Shown here in pieces: positions 1-14,389 of a stretch of DNA of 27,606 bases. How positions within the stretch are numbered: position 1 is the first letter of the stretch; every line of letters starts with the position of its first letter. A model generated the notes under the pieces. It ran no database searches. It worked only from the letters and a program-made list of their open reading frames with translations, and was not told the DNA's origin. Source of the stretch: Priapulus caudatus (lineage: Eukaryota; Priapulida; Priapulimorpha; Priapulimorphida; Priapulidae); contig NW_014577279.1 of NCBI RefSeq assembly GCF_000485595.1, positions 16,720-44,325 of the forward strand, written 5' to 3'. The position numbers and the translations under genes are program-made.

Positions 1-146
<146 letters not shown>

Positions 147-1309
147 CGATGGAGGGAGAAGACGAGTGAGCGGGATAGTAGATCAATGAGCAAGAGAGAG
201 AGAGGGAGAGAAAGAAAGCGACAGAGAGCGAGGGAGCGCGGCAGCGAGAAAGAGGGGTATAGCGACAGCGTGAACGCACAGAAAAGTAACGACGCCGGAA
301 ACGAGGTCAGAGCCACTAGCTGAGAAAGCGAATCGAAGCGGTCAACAACGTCATTCTATCGTGTGACTATAATGCTGCATCCTGCTTTCACATCATTGTC
401 ACAATCCATGACAAGTGAAGCCATGCTAGTGTCACAGCTGTTTGTTCACGTAGCCAGAGCTATTATTTTAGCAGTGAGCGACGCATCTTTTGTATCTAGC
501 AGTTTGACACATCAGTGTGAATGTGTTGTACTAGAATGCAGGGTTATGGCTAAAATGTGCGATGAGTCTGGTTGTTGTTACGCGAGTAAGCACGCGCTTA
601 CGCGCGTGTGCGCGTTTCTTTGTCTCTGTGTGCAAGGAGAGGTGACTAAACGTAAGCAGATATTAAAGTTATTCAGTTTACTACACAAGTTTGGATTTCT
701 TCATCATTTATACATCAAATTATTTCAACGTTACACTAGCCCGGTATCAAACGAGCTCGCCTCTCTCACTGCCGAGGCGTGAATGTGTGAGAAGCACACG
801 AGAGAGGCAGCAGAGGATAATGTAGCCGCTTCAGCCTCACAATCTTGCAACAGGGGGATAGTTCCACGTAGCGCGTTTCTGCACCTCTCTCACGCGTTTA
901 CCAACTCGCTTGGCTCCGTGAAATCCTTTTTCGAATTTTCGAATTGATAGAAAAAGGCTGGTGTTGTGTTGGCGTGAATATTAGCCGCGTGGAAACTTCT
1001 GACACAATAGTACCGGTCAGTCTGCTAGCTGTTCAAGATTCCCGTCACGCACAACCGCGGCGAAACACTACAGCGAAACGCGAACCAAATAATTATTCGA
1101 ATGTTGATCGCGTCCTTGGTAGTTATATTTAGGAATGAATCGGGTCAGGGAGGAAGGAGTTGTCTTCGGTGAGGAAGGAGGTGAATTCGTCGGTGATGGA
1201 TGCAATATTTGCATCCTGTCGTAAATGAATTTCTCATCCCCAGCAATAGCTCACAATCACAGTAACCATGCGCACACAGATACCCTACCTCACCACAGCG
1301 TCACCCCGT

Positions 1310-2315
1310 CATAGTCTCACCCAAACACAGTACCACACCAACACAGCCCCACCACAACACAGCCCCACCCCAACACAGCCCCACCCCAACACAGCCCCAC
1401 CCAACACAGCCCCACCACAACACAGCACCACCCAACACAGCCCCACCCAACACAGCCCCACCCCAACACAGCCCCACCCCAACACAGCCTTACCCCAACA
1501 TAGCTCCACCCAAACACAGCCCCACCCCAACATAGCCCCACCCTAACACAGCCACACCCCAACATAGCCCCACCCTAACAAAGCCCCACCTTCAACACAA
1601 CCACTCCCAACCACGACCCTACCTCATCATAGCCCCACCCCAACACAACCCTACTTCAATAAAGCCACACCGGAACACAGAGACACCCCAACGAAGTCCC
1701 ATCCCTACACAGCCACACACCAACACAGCCGCACCCCATCACAGCCACACTCCGACACAGAGACACCCCAACGCAGTCCCATCCCTACACAGCCACACAC
1801 CAACACAGCCGCACCCCATCACAGCCACACTCCGACACAGGGACACCCCCAACGCAGTCCCATCCCCACACAGCCGCACACCAACACGACCGCACCCTAT
1901 CACAGCCACACTCCGACACAGGGTCACAACAAGACAGCCCCACCCAACACAGCCCACCCCAAAACAGCCCCACCCCAACACAGCCCCACCCCAAAACAGC
2001 CCCACCCTAACACAGCTCCACCCTAACGCAGCCCCACCCTAGCACAGCTCCACCCTAACGCAGTCCCACCCTGACAGCTCTACCATAACGCAGCCCCACC
2101 CTAACACAGCTCCACCATAACGCAGCCCCACCCTAACACAGCCCCACCCTAACACAGTCTTACGCCAACACAGACACAAACCAACACAACTACTCTCTAG
2201 CGCAGCCCCACCCCAATACACCTCCAGCCTAACACAGCCACACCTCACCACAGCCCCTACCCAACAAAGCCTTACGCCAACACAGCCCGAACCCAATACA
2301 AGCTCACGGGAACAC
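1310..2315. repeat. C-rich 15/16-bp minisatellite with an 80-bp higher-order unit (copy A)
   Basis: Tandem array of a 15-16 bp unit close to ACAGCCCCACCCCAAC. It is most regular at 1340-1540 and more diverged afterwards. At about 1670-1920 a higher-order unit of 80-81 bp (five basic units) repeats, with 'cacactccgacacag' recurring near 1746, 1826 and 1907. The bottom strand has closely spaced G4 runs such as GGGGTGGGG, a pattern expected to allow G-quadruplexes. The unit contains no stop codon in several frames, so the open frames here are by-products and not genes. Confidence 0.92.
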
Positions 2316-2614
2316 TGCTTTACCCACCATATTCTCATAATAATTGTCTTGCTGCGTGAGTACGTAGCCATTCTTACTACCACCGCCAAATACACTCAAC
2401 ATCATAAACAATCAGAGATGGAGTACAGTAATCAGCAGTCATCGGCTCCCGTCTCCCTCTTCCCAATCCTCTCCCAGCTTGTCTGCTTAGTGCAATAATC
2501 TAACAGCGCTCTGGCAACAGCCAGAGCTCAACAATTACAGACCACGGACAACCAAATCAAAGTTTCATGGGCTGATTGCCCACTGTTCATGTCCTGCTTA
2601 CTAAGCTACCTACA

Positions 2615-2750
2615 GCCGCATACACACGCACACCCATGCACGCGCGCGCGAGCATGCACACGCGATCGGACACGGTTACACGCACGCACCGACTACCACA
2701 CGCACAAACAGACGCGTGTACACGTACGGGTGCACGTGCTAACGCAGGAA
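2615..2750. repeat. Degenerate CA/GC alternating tract (copy A)
   Basis: Alternating purine-pyrimidine run of mixed ACAC, GCGC and ACGC steps, with 'cgcgcgcgcg' near 2641. Sequence of this kind can adopt Z-DNA. It is repeated in copy A' at about 13405-13540 with indels. Confidence 0.7.
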
Positions 2751-3020
2751 AACAGACAGACTAACATTTTCTAATATTGTTCACAGATAATATAAGCCAA
2801 TTCTTTCGTGAAATAGCAGTAAAAATAAAAAATAGCATAGCGTTAAGCATTGTGACAACATTTAACATTAAATCGCAAAAATGTTATTCAATGTGACGTA
2901 CCCTAAATGTTTTTCCATGCAATAGAAAGACACAGACGCTATAACGAAAATCACTGTTGACTTTCAAAAAGCGAATGAACTTTTGGTATCAGCAAAGCGT
3001 TCGTGAAATCCGTTTGGGTT

Positions 3021-3500
3021 TGCTACACGTGTAATATTTACGAGTTCTCATTTGACGAGTCCGATTACCTTCATGTCTTATTTAGCGTACAATTCACCAC
3101 GACAACCTTTACGCTTTTCTTTCTCTCTCTCTCTCTCTCTCTCTCTCGCTCTCTTTCTCTCTCTCTGCTCTCTTTTCCCCTTACTTTCCCCTAACTCCCG
3201 CTCTTTATCTATCTCTCTATCTATATCTGCTTTCACTCCCCTCCCCGTCTTTTTTTCTATCTCGCGATCTTCCGTACTCTAGTACTCTATCTTTTCGACT
3301 CTTACCATTCTATTATATCACATTCACTTACGCGCTGCCGAGCACCATTACACGCACACACGTGATGCACCTATCTCTCGGGCGTGCATTCATGGCATCA
3401 GCTGTTTCCTTACCGGTGCTTCCTCTCCCAGCCTCCACCGCTGCGGATGCTCCACGCGTCCGCGCGTACATGCGACGACCCGCACCAACATATCTCACGG
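3021..3500. other. Non-repeated spacer with (CT)n
   Basis: I recognise no gene here. It contains a (CT)n microsatellite at about 3118-3175 and a T/C-rich, degenerate (TATC)n stretch to about 3260. The open frames start just upstream and run into the CT repeat, so they are probably spurious. Confidence 0.6.
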
Positions 3501-3501
3501 G

Positions 3502-3803
3502 TTTTTCTTTTATCTTTCCTCCTCGTCCGAATTCTCCTCTTACTCCGCCTTCACCTCTTCTTCTTCTACGACTTCTTCTACTCCTTCTTCTTCTTCTACT
3601 TCTACTTCTTCTTCTTCCTCCACTTTTTTCCGTTTCTTCTTCTCCTTCTTCTTCTTCTCCTTCTCCTCCTCCCCCTCCCCCGGCTTCTCCACTTTCTCCT
3701 GTTTCAGCTCCTTCTTTTCTCTATGCTTCTCTTTCTCTGCCTTATCCTCCTCCTACTTCTTTCCCTTCTTCTCCTCGTCGATCTTCGTCCTCCTCCTCCT
3801 CCT
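3502..3803. repeat. 300-bp polypyrimidine tract (TTC/TCC-rich)
   Basis: Almost uninterrupted C/T on the top strand, built from TTC, TCC and CTC triplets and ending in (TCC)n at about 3786-3803. Long homopyrimidine tracts of this kind can form triplex (H-) DNA. Two frames stay open across it only because pyrimidine-only codons include no stop. Confidence 0.9.
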
Positions 3804-3955
3804 GAAGCGACGACAGCACGCGCGGCGCCACCCGCCCACGAAACAAAAGCGCGCTCGCCCGTTTGCGGTGGATTCGGGTGCGCCAGTGCGACCAGCGCGC
3901 TCAGCAACGGCGTATTAGCGTCGCTTAATGAGATGCCTTGCCGTCATTTTCTCCG

Positions 3956-4378
3956 CTTCATGGCCGGAGAGCGGCGGTTACGCAGTGGAGAGCGAAATGG
4001 GGAGAGAAAGATGAAGAACTGAACGAAATGAAGGTAGAGGCAGAGAAGGTAGGGAGAGAGGAGGAGGAGCGATGATAGGAAGAGATAGAGTAGGATATAG
4101 CAGGAAATGGAAAGACGAGAGGAGAAATGTGAGAGGGCATAAAGGCAAAAGAACGAGAGAGAAAGAAGGAGAAAGACAAAGAGATAGAAGAAAAGAAATA
4201 CAATGGAAGAGAGGCAGATGGTAGTTTGTAATGCAGGTCGGAAGGTGTCATGTGTTGCGTGTCGGAGGAAAAGAGAGAGGAACAGGGGGAAGACGGGAAG
4301 GGATGTAAAGGGGAAGGAGAAACGGAGTGTAGGGAGAGAAGGAGGAATGAGAAGGGAGAGGAGGATATGGATTGATCA
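3956..4378. repeat. 420-bp purine-rich tract
   Basis: Top strand is dominated by A and G (GAGAGA, GGAGAA, AAAGAAGG), so the strand bias is opposite to that of 3502-3803. A GC-richer break with mixed sequence, about 150 bp long, separates the two. I see no coding signature. Confidence 0.85.
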
Positions 4379-5038
4379 GTCATGCGGGCACCGTCGCCAT
4401 CATATTTTGGCAGGAGATCTCATTTCCCTCCTCGCCTGGTGAAAAGCAGCAGTGATTATCATCATGCACGTGTGCCGCCGACATTACCATCCCATCACAC
4501 GACACCACGCCAGGGCGTCAAGCACAATCAGAAGCTATCAACAAGCTCTCGAATTCCTAACACATCCACTTCCCCTCTCTGTCCACCCCATCTTTTTATG
4601 TTCCTTGTCGAATAGGCAGGTGAAATCGCAACCACGTGATCGTCTCTCGGGTATATGCGCTGGAGGCGGCGGTGATATATGGGGGTAATATGTTACGAAA
4701 TCACCTGTCCGCGTCTGACAGTTGAAACAGTTAGTTCGAGCTGGGCATGATTGAACGATGGAAAAGCTTAGATGTGTTGATTATAGCGAATTCTAATTAA
4801 TAAGACTGGCGTTCAGTTCTGCGAATTAGAGACAAAATAGGGGGAATCACAGTAGTACGTATAGGCCATCGGGTCAATAACACAAAGTCATTTATCCCTG
4901 TCTCTCTATTCTTTGTCTATCTCTCTGTCTCTCTTGTCTATGTCCTGCTATACAATTCCGACTACCACTATTCCTACCCCACCCACATGACCCCTGCCCA
5001 ACCACACGACCACCACCCCTCACACATGCACAATTAGG
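4379..5038. other. Unassigned non-repeated DNA
   Basis: No gene, RNA or transposon end recognised on either strand. The open frames are short, overlap one another and lack known motifs. A pyrimidine-rich patch lies at about 4897-4945. Confidence 0.5.
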
Positions 5039-5260
5039 AATGTTACCCCCTGAAAAACCGGCGAGGGTCGATGGAAGAGAGAAGCGGAAGGGGAAGGAGT
5101 GAATGAGTACCATGAAATATTTCCGCGTGCAGAGTAATTAATGTAACCACACCTACAATTAGGTCGCATCGGCGGGAGGGGTTAATAAGTGTGATGAAAT
5201 ACTTCCGTGTACAGGGTAATAAATGTATAACCACTCATACAGCCGGCGGGCGGGGGAAGC
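5039..5260. repeat. Diverged tandem repeat, about 80-100 bp units
   Basis: The motif 'aatgttacc/aatgtaacc/aatgtataacc' recurs at 5039, 5140 and 5222, each time followed by a G-rich 'cggcgrg' segment. The last two units are preceded by 'atgaaatatttccgcgtg' and 'atgaaatacttccgtgta' (5112 and 5193). It is a short array of at least two full units and one partial unit, clearly diverged by substitutions. Here the differences look like genuine ageing, not read error. Confidence 0.75.
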
Positions 5261-5763
5261 AAGGGGGAAGAGTGGGTTTGGGGGAAAGGATGATAACAAG
5301 GGAAGAGTACGAGACGAAAAAATATAGTACAAGACATGAGCCGCTGATTCGATCACAACACGAGCGGGTAGAGATATAGAGAAGAGATCCGCGTTCCCAT
5401 CTATAATTAATCTCCCTCGTGTGTTTGCTTGTCCCATATATATATATATAATATATATCTCTTTCGCCTAGCCCGATATTCTATCCATCACAAACGCCCC
5501 CCCCCCACACACACATAGAGCGAAGAAAATATGCGTGAAGAGTGTTGTGTGTCGCCTCTCTTCCTGGGATCTTACTTTGCAACATATACGCTCGCTCCCC
5601 CTTATGTGTGATGATAAATGTCTTATGGCTTTATGGCACGTGGATGATCATTAACTAACTATAGATGTTTTGTTTAAAGCAACCTATGCAGTAGTCGCGG
5701 CTCAATTTCGTTCTAAATCGTGTTTCTCCGCTAAAGAGCGCGAGGAGAACGATAGAGATTTAA
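5261..5763. other. Left flank of the 4.3 kb element
   Basis: Unrecognised DNA containing (TA)n at about 5437-5458 and a C9-10/(CA)n tract at about 5496-5515. No coding or RNA signature seen. Confidence 0.5.
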
Positions 5764-5990
5764 TAGACGAGCAAGATTAGAAAAATATTCCATGTTGCAG
5801 TCAAACAAATTGCAAAAAGTTTGTTTTATTGTTGATTCTTGGTTTATTTAGGTAGTTCTCAAATACATATCCAAAATGGGACACAGCGCTTTCAACCCAG
5901 AAGTTGCTTAATTTTCCATATTTGAAAATGCGCCGCCATCTCAAATTTTGAGTGTTAATTATCTCTAAAAATTATTCATTTTTCAGCCTT
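5764..5990 (+). repeat. Left terminal inverted repeat of the 4.3 kb element
   Basis: Imperfect partner of 9877-10073. The best-conserved block is about 5806-5860, where TTTGTTTTATTGTTGATT is identical in both ends. The outer 40 bp is less similar beyond TAGACGAG. Confidence 0.8.
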
Positions 5991-6206
5991 CAGTAACTGT
6001 ATTAGGGATTTTTTTTAATAGATATCATTGACCCAATAAAATAAGCACATATTAGAAGCGTCCACCACAGGACCTTTCTGGATAACTAGGTCGAAGGTCC
6101 AGATGTCGAAAATACGGTCAAAATGACATTTTTAAACCAAGACATCATCAAGAACTACCTAATAACAAGAATCAACAATGAAACAACTTGATGCAAATTG
6201 TTATGA
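5805..6206. repeat. Fold-back structure nested at the left end
   Basis: A second inverted copy of the terminal motif lies at about 6140-6206. Read on the minus strand it gives AACAATTTGCAT, TTTCATTGTTGATTCTTG and TTAGGTAGTTCT, matching 5805-5865. So 5764 to about 6240 could be a short non-autonomous (MITE-like) copy nested at the end of the larger element, or the parent element may have a palindromic left end. Confidence 0.7.
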
Positions 6207-6439
6207 CTTCACGCTGGACAATTTTCTGAATATTGTCATTCTATATTAAGTAACTTTATGCGAGATTTCCAGTGTTTTTCCCACTTTCATGATACTCTAC
6301 GTGTATTGACTTGGTTAAGTTAACACAATTGTCAGGAGTAACGTAAAATGTCTTAGAACCTTCGTATTCACAAAATCTATGCACGATTACAATTTGCTTC
6401 TGTTCCTGTTTACTCGTGCTGCGAAACATCAGAGTGCAT

Positions 6440-9400
6440 ACTTTTTCCAACATTACAAGGTTAGTTCTGTCAGTTATAGTAACAATGTGCATCACAACAC
6501 GATCAACCTTGCATGGCAGGGAAACGTATCATGCATGCGGGCTCTAACTGGTATACATGCAATTCGGCAGTCAAGTCCGACCGTACCATCCCCAGAGACA
6601 AGTTCAGTCTACAAGAACACACTTCAAGTCTACAAATCTACGTTTCGCGAAGCTGGGAAAATGTGGTGAGGAAATCTTTCTGTACGCAACACATACAAGA
6701 GTATAGTTAGCCCGAAGCATGCAAGACGACATCTGCATTTACTTTGGAAGAGTGTCGTATCCACACAGATTAAGACCTGTCTGCGTCGGCTTTCACCAAG
6801 CAGTAACACATGGACAGCCACCAAGGCAAGGCCGTTTTTCCCATTTCCTTCTAATGATAGATCTAGACCGCTACCAACATGAGCTGCATGTATTCAACAC
6901 TAACGTTTGTGAACAATCAAGTATGAAGCTACAACGTCCACGCCGATAGTTTGACAGTTACGCTTTAACGAATACGTTTGACCCAGCCCTTCTGGATGAA
7001 GGCCAAGACTGATCATCAGCAAGAAGAAGCAGCGAGCCAATGTCATCCTATACTTGAGCCTTCCATTACACTGATGTCATGTTTCTCCGGAAGCAATTAG
7101 ACCATTTCATTGAGTTCGGAGCTGGTTCTCAACCTTTGCTCGAGTTGCCTTGCGGCCTAACACAGTCACACGATATGCCTCAGCGGGAAGCGTATGCAAG
7201 GAACAGTCATGGCGCACTTTGGTGAAGATGGCACTCTTAACGCGGTCCTTTTGAAGGGAAGAAGCCAACGATACAGGTAGTGCGCCATTGCTCTACAGGA
7301 TGTTTGGACGAGGTTTTCGGCGGATGAAACACAGGATCTGAAACAAATTTGATGATATTATCCAAAGCCACTCGCATCAGCTTTTCCAGAAAGCAAAAGC
7401 TTGACATATCTGCAACACAAACAGCGGAAGTTATTGCAACAGAACAATTGATACTCTGAGATCTGACCTAAAGGTCCTCAACGCGACTGCGCCAACTTTC
7501 ATGCCATTCACCTGAAAGTCCCTGAAGAAAATGCTACCATACTTCACAGCAAGTGGCACAACAGTTATGTAGTCCGTCTATCTGTTCCTGCAGCGACATT
7601 GCTGGAACCCAGAGAAGAAACCCTAGTGTTTTCAGAGTTCATGGATGGAAATATGTTTGTTAGACGTAGCGAATCGATTCTTGGGGTGCCTTTGGCAACA
7701 GATCTGATCATTTGCGCACGCGTTTCGAATGCAGAGTCTCTAAAGAGCAAGGGTGAAAAGCACGAATGACGAGCGGATGCGACGAGACACAACGGACAAG
7801 GCTGGCTGGCTGACGCGAGAGTGTGATTATATGCACAAGATGAACAACCGAGATGGAGAAGCTCAGTAGCTACAAGAACACGACCAGCTGACTCAGCTCA
7901 AGCTGCAATGAAGCGAGATATTGCAGATTACAGCAAATCATTCTTGAATACTTGAAAGCCATGACCCGTTCAAAAGAGCGATTATTGTATGACATATCAA
8001 CAGCATTGCCTCAGTGTGTCCAACGCTCACATGGCTGAAGATATAGCAACGCTCCATCATTACCAGCATGGAAGGCGAGCTAGGGCTTACAAAATATGGT
8101 CTCTCAAGAAAAAGAACCAAGTCCAAAAGTTGTTTGCGGAGAACAAAGGAGATTTCGATGGAGGAGGAATTGTTGTCGATCTGCAGCTGCTCTTTCAGGC
8201 AGACTCACTGATCATAGCAAATAACACTGATATCATCTAAATGCAGGTTTTCAGATACGAGCTGTCGCTTTATCCACCATCCTTTTCTTTACAAGCAAAT
8301 GGCCCTCTAAACGCTCTTACAAACCAAAACTGCGGCGATGCTATTTCTAAACTCTGCAGCTGACACACAAGACATTATATTCCAGAAGCAGAATGCATGT
8401 TTTAGATGTTGGCTTCTCTTCTACAGCGTTTGCCAATGCGTCACAGGGGGATATGTATAGCAATAATCAACACATTATATAACGTGTGGTGACAAAAGTA
8501 TGCCCACCAATACTTGGTATGCATGGCTACTCACCAGGAAAACAATCCAAGACGTGACATTTACCAACGACGTGCAGCGGCCGTCAATCACTCAGCAAAA
8601 GTAAAACTAGCGCTTGACTTACCATTGAAGATAGATAAGAACGACATTCGCTGATGAACAAAATCAAACAAACAAGAGTTCCATCAACAATGCTTAGCTG
8701 AATGCAGATGGATGCGAAAACAGGACAAGACGACGCGATCCTGTTGATTGTCCAGGACAGCGTGAACTGGCGGCGACAGTGTACGAGCACGACATTTTTT
8801 CATTGCAGACGGATACTGACATCCTTGTGCGCTTCGTGCAGCCACCAGTTAAACCAGGTTAACCAGCTTCGTTCATTGAAGTCAGAGCGCAATTAAGAGA
8901 CCCACTGTGGAACATCCAGCACGACATTGGAGCAATTTTAGGAAGCCGGCCTATGCACATACGCTACCATAGCTGCATGCTGTATGGGTCGGGTGCGATA
9001 CCACATCTGGACTCCAATGGGCATCCGCAAAGGTTGTTGTGCTAGGCGCTAGGAAATCGGACGAACTAAATGCAGATAGTGTGAATGCTTCATGCTCAAG
9101 TTTATTTTAGCCATGATTAAAATCAGAGATTGGCTGGGCGCCAAAGCATTGGTATGTGTGTATGGCCTTGCCCGTAGGACAAGGGTAACCACTTTGAATA
9201 GCGTCTACGTAGAAAAATGTTTGGTGGACAGTTTGTGAAGAGCCTCAAGATTAGTCGACGATCAAAAGGCTGTCACCACCGACAGAAGAGCTGCCAAGTT
9301 CCTTCTTAGGAGCAGTTTCTACAGGACTCAGTATGGGATAGCGAAACCGTTGCAATAAAAACCGGGAATGCATTGGGTGTTACGAATAGCCTCAATGTGA

Positions 9401-9605
9401 AAGTTTGATTGCCCGAGAGAATGGACAACAAAGCCAGCTCGCTGATGCGCTACTGAGATAATACCGCTTGCCAAATGTAAAGAGTATTTGTGACACAATT
9501 GATATGTTGTGCAGAAGGAAACAGGCATGTTCTGGCATGAAGCTGTGGAAATGTCCAAGACTGACTTTGCTACAACATTACCATTGGATATGTTATTGAG
9601 AGTAT
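6440..9605 (+). pseudogene. Frameshifted gene of an unnamed invertebrate family; FEN/PIN-nuclease-like core and Cys-rich tail
   Basis: No single frame is open, but conserved blocks appear in order when the three plus-strand frames are read together. They include VSYSNNVHHNT (about 6463-6495), QAVTHGQP then LLMIDLD (about 6801-6875), MSCMYSTLTFV (about 6880), QPFWMKAK (6984-7007), MLPYFTASG (7531), MDGNMFVRRSE (about 7640), LQLLFQADSL (about 8180), FRYELSLYPPS (about 8250), HGYSPG (about 8526), LPLKIDKND (about 8619), AILLIVQ (8735-8755), AD-DTDILV (about 8805), GCDTTSGL (8991) and a Cys-rich end (about 9485-9580). I know this order from large unnamed predicted proteins of invertebrates; that is from memory, with no accession. 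The acidic pairs and GCDxxxG resemble the FEN1/PIN active-site layout, so a nuclease role is an inference. The tail resembles Tesmin/TSO1-type CXC. At least eight frame changes and some stops are visible. Some may be read errors. No start codon can be chosen reliably. Confidence 0.72.
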
Positions 9606-9876
9606 AATGCCCACCAGGTATGTATCCAAAGGATTAATGTAATATATCAGTGTGTGCGTTATATAATTATTTGCAACTTGAACCGGTGGTTTTTCATACT
9701 TGATTAAATTGCTTGCTCATTTTCCTTGTTGTGCGTTTTAAAAATGTGTCACCGGACATACTTTGACGATAGTAAACCTAGCTGCTTCAAAGAGGTTATT
9801 TGGGCTTTTAAAATATGTATTTTAAATTCATTGCCGGCCATGTTTCTATTCACCTATAATTAGCGTTATGCGCTGC
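9606..9876. other. 3' non-coding part of the 4.3 kb element
   Basis: AT-rich sequence between the Cys-rich end of the gene and the right inverted repeat. No motif recognised. Confidence 0.5.
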
Positions 9877-10073
9877 AAAATGAATAGTTGAGAGATAATT
9901 GACCTCCAAATGGCTGAAAATGCTGCAAATTAGCGTAACTTATGGGTTGAAACTGTGCTGCTGCCCATTTTGGATTATGTCATCAGAAGTAGCCTAATAA
10001 ACAAGAAATCAACAATAAAACAAACTTTGCAAATTTGTTTGGGGACTGAAAAGCTTCAAATCTGCCTCGTCTA
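9877..10073 (-). repeat. Right terminal inverted repeat of the 4.3 kb element
   Basis: Reverse complement matches 5764-5990 with short gaps. It ends CTCGTCTA and is followed by TAA, the apparent target duplication. Confidence 0.8.
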
Positions 10074-10076
10074 TAA

Positions 10077-10364
10077 GGGAGCGTGCGAGAGCCAAGTGAA
10101 TCACGGAATGCGACGAACAAAATAGGTCGATAGAGCAAGAGAGGCATAGGGAAAGGAAACGTTCGTAGACAGGAGCGGATACATAGAGACGAGAGATGAG
10201 AGACGAGTTAGAGCGAGATGAGAGATGAGAGCGTGCGGATCGTCGAGCGAAGCGAGCGAGAGAGAAAGAGAGAGAGATTGAAGAGCGGCAGCGAGCCGAG
10301 AAGAGAGAGAGAGATGATGAGCAGAGATTCCTGAGAGAGAGAGAGAGAGAGAGCAGCAGAGAGG
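10077..10364. repeat. Purine-rich GA-like tract before copy A'
   Basis: Degenerate GAGA/GATGAGA sequence with short pure (GA)n runs at about 10260-10350. It occupies the place that perfect (GA)n holds before copy A. The minus-strand open frames here are low-complexity Ser/Leu/Arg and not credible proteins. Confidence 0.75.
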
Positions 10365-13950
<3,586 letters not shown>

Positions 13951-14379
13951 GTGCGTATATATCTGATGAATATTGCAGTAATTACAGGTGTTGCTAAGAA
14001 GATTATTTCTAACATAATTGAAGTAAGTGATTGATTTTCAATTGAGAGTAAATTTCTGAAGCTTTCTTTCTAAGCAACAGATGTAATTACTAAGATGCGA
14101 ATAAAATATGTGGAAGTCATATCTGATTTATTTTTTATTATTTGTAGAAAAAGAAAACAATTTGATTAAATCGAGTATTGATGTTAATTTTTCATGTAAA
14201 TAATCATTAAAATTGTTCGTTCACTGACGCAAAGCCAACTTAATGAAGAACGTAAATTTTTCTTTTGTTTGGAGTATTATAATTAACAACGGATAAATCA
14301 CATAATGTTTTTCAACCGTAGAAAGCTTTGCAATGTACCGCTCTATTCGCTCGGCGGCGCCACCATGCATGCGTCACAT
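13951..14379. other. AT-rich unassigned DNA
   Basis: No gene or repeat recognised. Composition is markedly more AT-rich than the flanking duplicated segments. Confidence 0.5.
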
Positions 14380-14389
14380 GGCTGCATGA

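Larger units (their letters stand above)
5764..10073 (+). mobile_element. 4.3 kb DNA element with long terminal inverted repeats
   Basis: The left end (5764 to about 5990) and the reverse complement of the right end (about 9877 to 10073) align over roughly 200 bp. Both start TAGACGAG, then share CAAACAAATT(T)GCAAA, TTTGTTTTATTGTTGATT, TCCAAAATGGG, TTTCAACCCA and AATTATCTCT in order. The trinucleotide TAA flanks both sides (5761-5763 and 10074-10076) and is a plausible 3-bp target duplication. A TWA duplication is typical of PIF/Harbinger elements, but I see no Harbinger transposase. Inside lies a broken plus-strand gene (about 6440-9605). Orientation is given by that gene. Element boundaries are good to a few bases; superfamily is unassigned. 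Confidence 0.8.

Noticed and set aside
363-782. 139-residue open frame in copy A as a gene
   Set aside because: No known motif, and the matching region in copy A' is broken by indels. Its length is plausible by chance.
1268-1546. Pro/Thr/Gln/His-rich open frames in the C-rich minisatellite, both strands
   Set aside because: The 15/16-bp unit has no stop codon, so open frames arise automatically in several phases and on both strands.
3362-4022. Open frames of 147 and 212 residues across the pyrimidine tract
   Set aside because: Two competing frames stay open because C/T-only codons cannot form stops. Products are Ser/Leu/Phe/Pro runs.
5764-10073. PIF/Harbinger or Tc1/mariner transposase inside the 4.3 kb element
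   Set aside because: The TAA duplication hints at Harbinger, but the readable blocks do not show a DDE transposase pattern. They fit another unnamed family.
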